DNA of 46,233 bases. It comes from Colwellia sp. (GTDB taxonomy: Bacteria; Pseudomonadota; Gammaproteobacteria; Enterobacterales; Alteromonadaceae). Positions 31,226-41,049 of this stretch are shown here, in pieces. Both the position numbers and the translations under genes were made by a program. The DNA lies in contig JADGDH010000007.1 of the NCBI GenBank assembly GCA_016745015.1, forward strand, positions 1 to 46,233. Reading direction: 5' to 3'. Every line of letters starts with the position of its first letter. The stretch's first letter is position 1. The notes under the pieces were generated by a model. The model was given only the letters and a program-made list of their open reading frames with translations. It was not told the DNA's origin and made no database searches.

Positions 31226-32326
31226 TTAGTTATGTTTTATTTGGTGTGATAAAGATGTTAATAAATTAACCACTTCTACACTAGCACTTTCCATTACTGC
31301 TAAGTCTTTAACTGCTTTTGCCATATCGCCTGATTTCATAGATTTTAAGGCGCTTAAACCATAATCATGTACTTGTGCATGAGGTGCATCAAGTTGTTTA
31401 AATGCGCTATAATTAGTGTATTTTTCTGCACCTTCACCTTGAAAATACCATTTTCCTAAGCGGCAATTTTGATGATTGGTAAGATCGTCATTATCATTAT
31501 CAGATACACCTAAGATAGCTTGATAAACTTTTAATTTCCATACTACATGATCCATTTTTACTGTTTGCAAGAAGGCATCTGTAGTTGAGTTGGTAATAAC
31601 TGAATACATATTTTTAGAAACGTTTACGATGTTGTTTGCTGTGGTTTCTATGGTTGTGGTACTTTCATTAATTTCAGTGCTTTTTGTACCAACTTCATGA
31701 ATACCTTCAATAACTTGTTCCATTTGTTGGTTTACTTGCTCTATTAGGCTCGATATCTCATTTGAGGCTTCAGCAGATCTTTGAGCTAAGGTTCTTACTT
31801 CATCAGCAACAACGGCAAAACCACGCCCTTGTTCACCAGCACGAGCTGCTTCAATAGCAGCATTTAGCGCTAATAAATTTGTTTGATCAGAAATACCTTT
31901 AATAATATTTACAAAATCATTAATACCTGCCGTAGCTGATTTTAAGTTATCAACAGAGGTTGAAGCGTTTTGGCTATCACTGCTTATTTTTGTGGTTGCA
32001 ATAATGGTTGAAGCCAACATCGAAATAATATTATTGAACAATGTTTGTGATGATTGAAATTCATCACGGTGTTCAATAAGCTCATTTGATGAAGAGGCAA
32101 GCTCTTCTCGAATATTGTTAACCAAATCGGCAGAACCCAGCCATAAATTATTTATTTCTTCTTGATGGCGATAGCGCTCTGTATTATTTGCCATGTCCTG
32201 CATTAACTGTTGGCTTTCATCGTTAGCATTTGCTACTTCGGTTTCTAATGATGTGAGTTGTTGTTTAAGTTGAATGTTCTCTTTTTGTAATGCAGAGAAC
32301 TCTTCTTTACTTGGCAAGCCAAACAT
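31226..32326 (-). CDS. Soluble methyl-accepting chemotaxis protein with C-terminal CZB-like domain
   Basis: MCP core [39 protein letters not shown]-terminal [10 protein letters not shown]...[10 protein letters not shown]...[11 protein letters not shown]; no TM. Confidence 0.9.
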   Translation of the reverse strand: MFGLPSKEEFSALQKENIQLKQQLTSLETEVANANDESQQLMQDMANNTERYRHQEEINNLWLGSADLVNNIREELASSSNELIEHRDEFQSSQTLFNNIISMLASTIIATTKISSDSQNASTSVDNLKSATAGINDFVNIIKGISDQTNLLALNAAIEAARAGEQGRGFAVVADEVRTLAQRSAEASNEISSLIEQVNQQMEQVIEGIHEVGTKSTEINESTTTIETTANNIVNVSKNMYSVITNSTTDAFLQTVKMDHVVWKLKVYQAILGVSDNDNDDLTNHQNCRLGKWYFQGEGAEKYTNYSAFKQLDAPHAQVHDYGLSALKSMKSGDMAKAVKDLAVMESASVEVVNLLTSLSHQIKHN

Positions 32327-32475
32327 ATACTAAATACCTTTGTTTTATAAAATACAATATCATAACTTTTAATTGTAACTATTTAGTAATGATTACTAAA
32401 GTCTTTTTGTTTATAAGAAGGTGAATTTAAACAGTATGTTATTCCAGATCATTGAATTAAGGGGTTAACATGTAT

Positions 32476-33594
32476 TTAAGGGAGTGACATGTATTGTGGC
32501 GTAATTATTTCATCCCCAGCCATTAAACCTGAAATGACAGGAACCATACCATTTTGTTGTGTTTTTCCTAATTGAACAAAGCGTCGTTGAACATCACCTT
32601 TAACATTAAGCCAAACAAAGTCTAATTGACCAACATGAGCAACTTTATCCATGGGAATATTGAGTTTAATTTGTTCACCTGCGGGGATCAACATACGCGC
32701 ATACATTCCAGGCAATAAACTTTTATGATAGGGAATACGCGCTTTAATCAAAAAGCTGCGAGAGCCTGTATTAACTGCAGGTACTATTTCTTCTATTTCA
32801 CCAATTATAGTTTTGTTAACACTAGGTAATTCAATTTCAATGGCTTGACCATGAACTAAAGTTAGTGCTAATCGCTCTCGTACTTGTGCTTCTACTCGTA
32901 ATGATAGTGGGTTGTATAAAGACAGGAGCTTAGCACCTGCTTGTGCGGTATCACCTGGCTCGGCAAATCGGTCAACAATAAGGCCATTGATTGGCGCTGT
33001 TAATGTGGCATAACTTAAGGTGGTTTTTGCTTGGGCTAATGCTTGCTTGGCTGCGGTTAATTCAGCAGCAATACTGTGGTAGTCAGCGCGATTTTTATCT
33101 AAGTCAAACTCTGCAACCAATTGTTTTTTAAATAATTCAGTTGAGCGTTCGAGGTTTTGCTTAGCTTCTTTGTAGCGTGCTTGCAACGCCTTAATGTTTT
33201 GCTTAGCTTGTAATACTTGAGACTGTAAATCGACTTGTTCAAGTTGAATTAATAGATCGCCTTTATTAACTTTATCGCCTGCTCTTATATGAATTGTATC
33301 AATTCGAGCTAAAATTCTTGATGAAATTATGGTTGCTTGTTTTGCTTCAACACTTGCAGCAACAGGCTCAAAAATAGCATTTGTGCTCGCTACTACTTTA
33401 TATGTGCTGTTTTTATCAAAAGCTGTATTACTTGTATTTTTACTATTATTCAACGCAGGCGATACTTTTTCATTAAATGAGCCAGCAAGCCAAGCCACCA
33501 TTAGCAATAAAACGGTTAAGGCGATAACAGGAATAAGTACTTTTTGTGCTGTGCTTTTTTTTACTTTGTCTTTACGTACTTCGCGTTGAGTCAT
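32476..33594 (-). CDS. RND efflux periplasmic adaptor (membrane fusion protein)
   Basis: N-terminal TM, GDKVNKGDLLIQLEQVDL lipoyl motif, coiled coil, TAPINGLIVDRFAEPGDTA; ATGA overlap with the RND gene. Confidence 0.93.
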   Translation of the reverse strand: MTQREVRKDKVKKSTAQKVLIPVIALTVLLLMVAWLAGSFNEKVSPALNNSKNTSNTAFDKNSTYKVVASTNAIFEPVAASVEAKQATIISSRILARIDTIHIRAGDKVNKGDLLIQLEQVDLQSQVLQAKQNIKALQARYKEAKQNLERSTELFKKQLVAEFDLDKNRADYHSIAAELTAAKQALAQAKTTLSYATLTAPINGLIVDRFAEPGDTAQAGAKLLSLYNPLSLRVEAQVRERLALTLVHGQAIEIELPSVNKTIIGEIEEIVPAVNTGSRSFLIKARIPYHKSLLPGMYARMLIPAGEQIKLNIPMDKVAHVGQLDFVWLNVKGDVQRRFVQLGKTQQNGMVPVISGLMAGDEIITPQYMSLP

Positions 33595-36500
33595 AACGTT
33601 TCCTTAGTTAAATATTCGCTTTTGGTTATTGATGGGTCTTGTTTTTTATTGTCAAAAACTAACAAATAAACAATAGGAACAACCAATAATGTAAATATAG
33701 TTGATGAAATAATGCCAAAAATAATAGCAATGGCTAAGCCGCTAAAAACAGGGTCTAGGGTAATAATTAAATTGCCTAGTAACGTAGTGCCTGCTGTTAA
33801 TAAAACAGGACGCATGCGTACAGAACCTGCTTGAATTAACGCTTCTTTAATTGGTTCTCCTTTATCTCGTGCTTGGGTAATAAACTCAATTAAAATTAAC
33901 GAATTCCTAACTACAATACCAGCTAAGGCTATCATGCCTATCATAGCGGTAGCAGTGAATAGCACAGGCTCTGGTGCATTGGCTATTTCACGCTCTCCAA
34001 ATTGATTTAGCATGAAGAAACCAGGCATAATGCCAATAACGGTTAGCGGTATAGCAGACATAATAATTCCAGATAATGCCGCAGAGCCAGTTTGTATTCT
34101 TAATACAAAATAAATAGCAGTTAAAGCAAAGGCAAAAGCGATACCCATATCACGAAATACTCGAATAGTAATGCGCCACTCACCTTCACCACTCCATGAT
34201 AAATTTATATTCTCAGGTAAGTACCAAGTGTTACCACTACCACTGGTTAAAAATGTACGAGTTTTCCAGTCGTTTGATTTAGTGGTCGCGGTGTTGTCTG
34301 CTTGGTCGTTAACTTGGTTATTTATTTTGTGGCTAGTGTAACGCAAGTCGCTGCTAATATCGGCAATGATAGCCGCAGGGGTTCTACCTGATATATCGGC
34401 TGTGACATAAACGACAGGTTTCAAATCTTTATGAAAAATAACTTTATCACTAATGTCTTGTTCAAACTGACCTAGCTCACCAAGGGAAACAAGTGACTGT
34501 GGCGCAATATCAATACCTTGTGGTGTTGTGTTTTGTACAATGCCAGCTTGCCCTTTAATCGTTAATCTATAATAGTCAGAAAGGGTTTCTCGTTGTTCAA
34601 TAGGAAGCTTTATATTGATAGCGAGTGGCGTTGCTTCATCGTTTACATGCAGATAACCTGCAATTTGTCCCATATTCGCTACTGCTAGAGCTTGGTTGAT
34701 ATTTTGAGTTGAAATACCTGATAATGCAGCTTTAGTTTTGTCAGTAACAAAACGTAAACTTGGTTGATTGTTACCAACAGTTGAGTCAACTTCAACAACA
34801 TGAGATTCTTGTTTTAGCCGCTTTTCCACAATACTTGCTGCTTGCTGTAGTTCATTATATTGAGTAAATTCATCTCCATAAAGTTCGGCTACTAAGGTAC
34901 TAAGTACGGGAGGGCCAGGCGGTACTTCAACAACCTTAATATTTATATCGTTTGTTGAGTTAAGAGAAGTGTTTAGTGACTTTAAATGCTCTCTTAACCT
35001 TAAAACAATCGCATGAGATTGGTGCTCACGTTCTGTTTTATCAAGTAATATGATGCGTAAATCAGCCATGTAAGGTGCTGAACGTTGATAATATTGGCGT
35101 ACCATGCCATTAAAATCTATTGGTGACGGTGTGCCAACGTAAGCTGAAATAGCTTTAATTTCAGGTAGTTGTTGTACTTTGTTTGAAACAACTTTTGCCA
35201 TAGCTGCTGTTTGCTCTAAAGTGGCGCTTTCAGGCATATCAATAATAATTTGAACTTCATTTTTATTATCAAAAGGGAGTAATTTAAGCGGTACTAACCG
35301 CATCACGGGTAGCATGGCTGCAATAATAAATAATGCTAAGACTAGCCACAGAACTAATTTTCCTTTTTGTCGATTATCTAATAATGGTGTTAGCATACGA
35401 CGATAAAATTGACTAAAACCTTGGCTCTGTTCTTTTTCTTCGCTTAACTCAACTGCTGATTTAGGCTTGATCAATTTAGAGGCTAACCATGGAGTAACTA
35501 AGAAGGCTACTAAGGTTGAACTGATAACACTAAGTGGTACGTTAAACGCCATGGGAGCCATGTAAGGCCCCATCATGCCAGTGATAAAAGCTAAGGGAAC
35601 AAAAGCGAGTACTATAGTTAACGTTGACATTAATAAAGGCACACGAATTTCGTTAATTGCACCGACAATTTTATCTTGTAGTGAGCCGCTTTTATCTTTT
35701 AAGTAACGTTCAATATTGTCAACGCCAGTAATGGGGTCATCAACGAGTAATCCTAACGAAAGAATTAGTGCGAAAAGTGTTACGCGGTTAATGGTGTAAC
35801 CAAACATTAAATCTAACGATAAGGTGATGCCATAACAAATAGGTACTGCCAAGCCAACAACAACAGCTGAGCGCCAGCCTAAAAATACCGCAATAAAAAC
35901 TACTACGGTAAATATTGCAAAAGCCAAGCTAGTAGTGAGGTTGTTTACTTTTTCATTAGCGGTTTCACCGTAATCACGCAATACCTCAATATGAACATTT
36001 TTAGGAAAAATAGATTGTTGTAGCTCGGATATTTTATCGTGCACAGCTTGTGCTACAGTGACTGCATTACTGCCGCGTTGCTTCGCTACACTAATAGTAA
36101 CGATAGGGTGGTCGCCGTTTTTTATAAGAGAAGAGTTTATAGAAGAAGGTTTTTTAGTCGAAAGGTTTTGAGAATAAAGATCCTCTTGGTGTCCGTTGGC
36201 AAAATCAATCCAAGTATAGCTTGTTGCTTCAGCAGGGCCATCGATTATTTTGGCAATATCTTTTAATAAAACAGCGCTACCATCTATTACGCTAATAGGG
36301 GTTTGTTTTAACGTTTCTATGTCTCTAAAAACATCGCCACTTTCAAGGCGGAAAGACTGGTTTTCTAGTGCCAAATTACCATGGTGTTGTAGAGTGTTTG
36401 AGGCTTGAATTGCATTGAATACATCACTAATAGCTATTTTTCTAGCTGTCATTTGCTCTGGATCTAAATTAACTTGAATTTCTTTTGAGCGCCCACCAAT

Positions 36501-37055
36501 AACATTAACTTCACTGGTATTGTCTATCGCTTGCAAGAACGTAGATACTTCTTCAGCTAATCGGCGTAAATTATAATCATCTATTGTTTTGGTATCACTA
36601 CTCCATAAACCTAACATCACAATAGGCACGTCATCTACTTCTATCGGTTGCACACGCCAGTTACTAACAATTGTTGGAATCTTGTTAGTATTTGAATGAA
36701 GCTTATTATAAGTATTAAGTAATGCTTGCTCACGGTTTTCACCGACATGAAATCGTAACGTTACTACAGCTTTACTATTATGAGTAACTGAATATACATG
36801 TTCAACACCACTCACTTGTGATAACAATTTCTCTAAAGGTGTTGTAACTAATCGCTCAACTTGTTGAACATTTACACCAGGCGCATTGACGACTACATCA
36901 ATCATAGGAACCACAATCTGAGGCTCTTCTTCGCGTGGTGTGTAATTTAATGCCATTATGCCCGCAAACATAGATAAAATTAGAATAATGAAAGGCACTT
37001 TGCTTTCTAAAATGCTACTAAGTATTTTAGAGGTGAAATTAGTTGGAGTCTGCAT
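33591..37055 (-). CDS. RND efflux transporter permease subunit (AcrB/HAE-like)
   Basis: 1154 aa, PREEEPQIVVPMIDVVVNAPG, VDDPITGVDNIERYL, AGIVVRNSLILIEFI, PVLLTAGTTLLG motifs. Confidence 0.95.
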   Translation of the reverse strand: MQTPTNFTSKILSSILESKVPFIILILSMFAGIMALNYTPREEEPQIVVPMIDVVVNAPGVNVQQVERLVTTPLEKLLSQVSGVEHVYSVTHNSKAVVTLRFHVGENREQALLNTYNKLHSNTNKIPTIVSNWRVQPIEVDDVPIVMLGLWSSDTKTIDDYNLRRLAEEVSTFLQAIDNTSEVNVIGGRSKEIQVNLDPEQMTARKIAISDVFNAIQASNTLQHHGNLALENQSFRLESGDVFRDIETLKQTPISVIDGSAVLLKDIAKIIDGPAEATSYTWIDFANGHQEDLYSQNLSTKKPSSINSSLIKNGDHPIVTISVAKQRGSNAVTVAQAVHDKISELQQSIFPKNVHIEVLRDYGETANEKVNNLTTSLAFAIFTVVVFIAVFLGWRSAVVVGLAVPICYGITLSLDLMFGYTINRVTLFALILSLGLLVDDPITGVDNIERYLKDKSGSLQDKIVGAINEIRVPLLMSTLTIVLAFVPLAFITGMMGPYMAPMAFNVPLSVISSTLVAFLVTPWLASKLIKPKSAVELSEEKEQSQGFSQFYRRMLTPLLDNRQKGKLVLWLVLALFIIAAMLPVMRLVPLKLLPFDNKNEVQIIIDMPESATLEQTAAMAKVVSNKVQQLPEIKAISAYVGTPSPIDFNGMVRQYYQRSAPYMADLRIILLDKTEREHQSHAIVLRLREHLKSLNTSLNSTNDINIKVVEVPPGPPVLSTLVAELYGDEFTQYNELQQAASIVEKRLKQESHVVEVDSTVGNNQPSLRFVTDKTKAALSGISTQNINQALAVANMGQIAGYLHVNDEATPLAINIKLPIEQRETLSDYYRLTIKGQAGIVQNTTPQGIDIAPQSLVSLGELGQFEQDISDKVIFHKDLKPVVYVTADISGRTPAAIIADISSDLRYTSHKINNQVNDQADNTATTKSNDWKTRTFLTSGSGNTWYLPENINLSWSGEGEWRITIRVFRDMGIAFAFALTAIYFVLRIQTGSAALSGIIMSAIPLTVIGIMPGFFMLNQFGEREIANAPEPVLFTATAMIGMIALAGIVVRNSLILIEFITQARDKGEPIKEALIQAGSVRMRPVLLTAGTTLLGNLIITLDPVFSGLAIAIIFGIISSTIFTLLVVPIVYLLVFDNKKQDPSITKSEYLTKETL

Positions 37056-37122
37056 AGGTTAGTTAGCTTTTCTTTGTAAATTGAATATACCCATCTCCAA
37101 GTAGGATGAGCATATATACAAT

Positions 37123-37428
37123 CTAGACATCTTCACAAAATTGCTGCTGTAAAACGTCTAATAAATATTTGATTTTTGGGTTAGCAATTCGATAATAAAT
37201 TGTTTGAGATTCTCGTCTTGTTGCTACTATTTCGCTTTCTCTTAATTTGGCTAAATGTTGTGAAAGAGCAGACTGCGATAAATCAATCTGTTCATTTAAG
37301 TCACCAACAGTAAGCTCTTTATTAGAAAGGCAGCACAGAACCATTAGTCTATACGGATTAGAAAGTTGCTTAAGAATATCGGCAACTTGTTGAGCACTTT
37401 CAAGTAATTTAGTTTGATCTGTCATCAT
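37123..37428 (-). CDS. ArsR-family repressor (BigR/SqrR/YgaV-like)
   Basis: LSNPYRLMVLCCL, DLSQSALSQHLAKLRESEIVATRRESQTIYYRI; Cys32/33 and Cys98. Confidence 0.9.
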   Translation of the reverse strand: MMTDQTKLLESAQQVADILKQLSNPYRLMVLCCLSNKELTVGDLNEQIDLSQSALSQHLAKLRESEIVATRRESQTIYYRIANPKIKYLLDVLQQQFCEDV

Positions 37429-37583
37429 ATTTAAAAACCACGAACTTTATTCGTTAACTTTATTTAAGTTTACTATTGAACTTTAATTTAGTAAAGGCTA
37501 ATATATCTTAAATAAGGAAAAGTTAAATTAGTAAGCTCTAAATTATTATTTAACACTTTAATATAAATTGTTAGGAGAAGATT

Positions 37584-37781
37584 ATGACAGTCAATGAAGC
37601 ACTTCGTTTAATCGCAGGTACTATGATATTAGTTTCATTAGTGCTTACTCAATTTCATTCGCCCAATTGGATGTGGTTTACTGCTTTTATTGGTGTGAAT
37701 CTTCTACAGTCGTCTATGACTAAATGGTGCTTAATGATGACCATTTTAAAAAAATTAGGTTTAAAAGAAAGTAATGTATAA
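37584..37781 (+). CDS. DUF2892 (YgaP-type TM) protein
   Basis: 65 aa, two TM segments, EALRLIAGTMILVSLVL... CLMMTILKKLGLKE, like the TM half of YgaP. Confidence 0.85.
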   Translation: MTVNEALRLIAGTMILVSLVLTQFHSPNWMWFTAFIGVNLLQSSMTKWCLMMTILKKLGLKESNV

Positions 37782-37871
37782 TGTAGATAAACAAATACAT
37801 AAGCAGGGTTTTACTCGTGCTTATTAGTATGTCAATGTAATAATTATCTTATGTGTTAAATAGGAATACTT

Positions 37872-38216
37872 ATGTTAAAAACAATCCCCGAAATTATTGC
37901 TCATGCAAGACAATCACTTAATACTATTACAGCGGAAGATGCGGCAAAAAAATGTAAGCGTGAAAAAGGTATAATTATTGATGTAAGAGAGCCCGCCGAA
38001 TTTTCTGAAAAAGCAGGGGATAACACGATCAATATTCCGCGTGGATTATTAGAAATGAAAATGCTACAAATGTATCCCGATGAAAACTTGCCTATTTTTA
38101 TCCATTGCGCTACTGGTGCTAGAGCTACTTTTTCAGCAGAGCAACTTAAGCGTGTTGGTTACAAAAATGTCTGGGTTATAACATGTATGTTAGATGATGT
38201 TTGCTGCGTGTTTTAG
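37872..38216 (+). CDS. Rhodanese-like domain protein
   Basis: IIIDVREPAEFSE and active-site loop HCATGARA. Confidence 0.92.
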   Translation: MLKTIPEIIAHARQSLNTITAEDAAKKCKREKGIIIDVREPAEFSEKAGDNTINIPRGLLEMKMLQMYPDENLPIFIHCATGARATFSAEQLKRVGYKNVWVITCMLDDVCCVF

Positions 38217-38258
38217 TTTGTTTTAAGATAACTGTAGTGATATTTTTCTAGGAAATAA

Positions 38259-38921
38259 ATGATGGTTAGTCCTTTAGTTGTTGATTATTATAGTGATATT
38301 TTATGTGTTTGGGCGTGGATAGCTCAACGTCGTATTGATGAATTAAATAAGCAGTTAGGTAATAAAATAGAATTACGCTATCACTATTTAGATGTTTTTG
38401 GCGATGCGGTAAATAAAATACCAACTCAATGGCATGATCGGGGAGGGTATGATGGTTTTTCTACTCATGTGGTTGAGTCAGCTGCTATTTATGAAGACGC
38501 ACATATAAATAGTGATATTTGGTCTAAAACGCGTCCAACCTCTTCTGCTAACCCCCATTTAGTACTTAAAGCTATTGAGTTGACCTACTCATGTAAACAC
38601 AGTATTGAACTAGCATTAAAATTTAGACAGGCTTTTTTTATTGAAGCAAAGGACATCAGTAACTTAGATGTATTATTTGCCATTATTGAACAAGCTGGAC
38701 TAGATAGTGTGCAAGTTAACCAAGCGTTGCTTGATGGAAGAGCTATAGCTGGTTTAATGCGAAATTATCAGCAAGCGAAAGCATTAGCACTAAAAGGCAG
38801 TCCTTCATATATTATCGATAATGGTAGGCAAACCTTGTATGGCAATGTTGGTTATCGAGTATTGTTAGCTAATATTGAAGAACAGTTAACTAAGCCGAGT
38901 AGTGAAGCTAGTTGGTGTTAA
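38259..38921 (+). CDS. DsbA/FrnE-like thioredoxin-fold oxidoreductase
   Basis: DYYSDILCVWAWIAQRRIDEL N-terminus, KGSPSYIIDNGRQTLYGNVGYRVL C-terminus typical of the DsbA/HCCA isomerase family. Confidence 0.85.
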   Translation: MMVSPLVVDYYSDILCVWAWIAQRRIDELNKQLGNKIELRYHYLDVFGDAVNKIPTQWHDRGGYDGFSTHVVESAAIYEDAHINSDIWSKTRPTSSANPHLVLKAIELTYSCKHSIELALKFRQAFFIEAKDISNLDVLFAIIEQAGLDSVQVNQALLDGRAIAGLMRNYQQAKALALKGSPSYIIDNGRQTLYGNVGYRVLLANIEEQLTKPSSEASWC

Positions 38922-39018
38922 TTTTTTGTGTTTTGAGTTACGAATTACTGTTACGGATAGGCTGTAAAAGCAATCATATAAACTACAGTTCGTAAGGTAG
39001 CTTCATAGCTCATTATTT

Positions 39019-40320
39019 TTAAATCCAATTTGGTACCGAATCAGCGTTAATCACTTCTTCGTAGGTAGGACGTTGTCGAACAACCGCAAAATCATTCTCT
39101 TTTACCATCACTTCGGGTGCTAACATTCGGGTGTTATAAGTTGATGCCATTACGGCGCCATAAGCACCACAACTCATAATAGCAATTAAGTCACCTGATT
39201 TTGACTCATTTACTTGGCGTGCTTTGGCAAAGGTGTCACCTGTTTCACAGACAGGGCCAACCACATCGTAAGTTTTAAGCTCAGTATTTGTTTTGTCAAC
39301 GGCTAGAATATCATGGTGAGCTTCATACATACTTGGGCGAATTAAATCATTCATACCAACATCTAGAATCAAAAATTGACGTTCTTCACCTGTTTTAACA
39401 AAAACGACACTTGAGACTAAAACCCCCGCATTTCCTAACAAAGAGCGGCCTGGCTCAATAATAATTTTGCAATTTAAATGACCTAATTGTGCTTTTGCAA
39501 TGGTGGCATATTCTTGCTTGCTTGGAATGTGTTCATCACTGTAAGTTATGCCTAAACCTCCACCGATATCTACTACGCTTATATCATGACCATCTTCTCT
39601 AAGATCAGATACTAGCAAGGCTATGCGCTTGTAGGCTTCTTCAAATGGAGCAAGTTGGGTAAGTTGTGAACCAATGTGAACATCAACGCCCTGTACCTTT
39701 ATGTTAGGTAGAGACGCAGCTCTGTTATAAGCGAGTCGAGCTTTACTAATAGGAACACCGAATTTATTTTCTGATTTTCCCGTAGAAATTTTCGCATGAG
39801 TATTAGCACAAACATCAGGGTTAATACGAAAAGCAATCGCTGCTACTGTCTTTAAACGTGTCGCAACTTGGCTGATAAGTTCAAGCTCTGGTTCAGATTC
39901 AACATTAAATTGAAATATTCCTTCACTTAGCGCGTATTCAATCTCAGATTCAATTTTTGCAACCCCAGAGTAAACAATTTTATTTGCTGGAATACCTGCT
40001 GTGCGAGCGCGGCGAATTTCACCTTCTGAAACAACATCTGCACCTGAGCCTAGTTTTGCTAAGGTTGATAACACGGCTTGATTACCATTAGCTTTTACTG
40101 CGTAGCAAATTAATGTTTCTTGATCTACTAATGTTGCAGAGAATGCTTGTTGATAGTCTTTATAGTTCTGACAAATGGCTGTGTTTGAATAACAGTAAAA
40201 AGGCGTGCCTACTTGCCTGGCAATGTTGCTTAGTGCAACATTTTCTGCAAACATTTTATCGTTTATGTGAGGGAAATGTTTTTGTGTGGTCATCTGATTA
40301 TCATCATTAAAGTAGTTCAA
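39019..40320 (-). CDS. lysA: Diaminopimelate decarboxylase
   Basis: CYAVKANGNQAVL, GSGADVVSEGEI, VDIGGGLGI, EPGRSLLGNAG, GPVCETGD motifs. Confidence 0.93.
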   Translation of the reverse strand: MNYFNDDNQMTTQKHFPHINDKMFAENVALSNIARQVGTPFYCYSNTAICQNYKDYQQAFSATLVDQETLICYAVKANGNQAVLSTLAKLGSGADVVSEGEIRRARTAGIPANKIVYSGVAKIESEIEYALSEGIFQFNVESEPELELISQVATRLKTVAAIAFRINPDVCANTHAKISTGKSENKFGVPISKARLAYNRAASLPNIKVQGVDVHIGSQLTQLAPFEEAYKRIALLVSDLREDGHDISVVDIGGGLGITYSDEHIPSKQEYATIAKAQLGHLNCKIIIEPGRSLLGNAGVLVSSVVFVKTGEERQFLILDVGMNDLIRPSMYEAHHDILAVDKTNTELKTYDVVGPVCETGDTFAKARQVNESKSGDLIAIMSCGAYGAVMASTYNTRMLAPEVMVKENDFAVVRQRPTYEEVINADSVPNWI

Positions 40321-40515
40321 TATAAAACAGTGGATAATCTATTTTATATTGTCACATTATTCAAGCGGAATTCTCCCATTTTTTACAATATGCTTTCTTT
40401 GTCATTTATTTGTTTCATAAAAAGTAATTCAAGCATAACGCAATGATTATTAAAGGCGATATAATAGAAAGTATATTCATGTGGAATGACTTTTAAATGT
40501 CTTTAATTTCAATTG

Positions 40516-40962
40516 TTATTGATAACTTTGTTGGAAAAAGCTTTCAATAATAAGCCGTGCTGATTCAGCATCAATATTATCTTTCTTTAAATTCTTGTAA
40601 CCACCACGAGAAAATAATTGCTCCTTCGCATCGGCAGTGGTTAATCTTTCATCTTGAAATTCCACTTTTAAACCAAAACGTCCAGCAATTCTATTGCCAA
40701 ATTTTCTAGCATCTTTTGTTAATTGTTGCGCACTGCCATCCATGTTTAAAGGTAAACCAACCACAATGAGATCAGGTTGCCACTCGGTCAAATAAGTAGA
40801 GAGAGAGTCCCAATGTGGAATGCCATCATTAGCTTTAATAGAGCCTAAAGGAGAGGCGGCACCAGTGATTTCTTGGCCGACAGCAACACCTATATATTTT
40901 TTACCAAAATCAAAACCAATAACAGTACGTTGACCTACCGCTTTAGATGATTTTTTAGTCAC
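40516..40962 (-). CDS. ruvX: Holliday junction resolvase-like protein RuvX/YqgF
   Basis: [38 protein letters not shown] motifs. Confidence 0.94.
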   Translation of the reverse strand: MTKKSSKAVGQRTVIGFDFGKKYIGVAVGQEITGAASPLGSIKANDGIPHWDSLSTYLTEWQPDLIVVGLPLNMDGSAQQLTKDARKFGNRIAGRFGLKVEFQDERLTTADAKEQLFSRGGYKNLKKDNIDAESARLIIESFFQQSYQ

Positions 40963-41049
40963 AGTGATTGCCTTAAATAAACTTTACGTGTTGAGTAATG
41001 AGTTTCTAATTGATATTTAGCTACTCACAATTATTAACCAGATATGACA

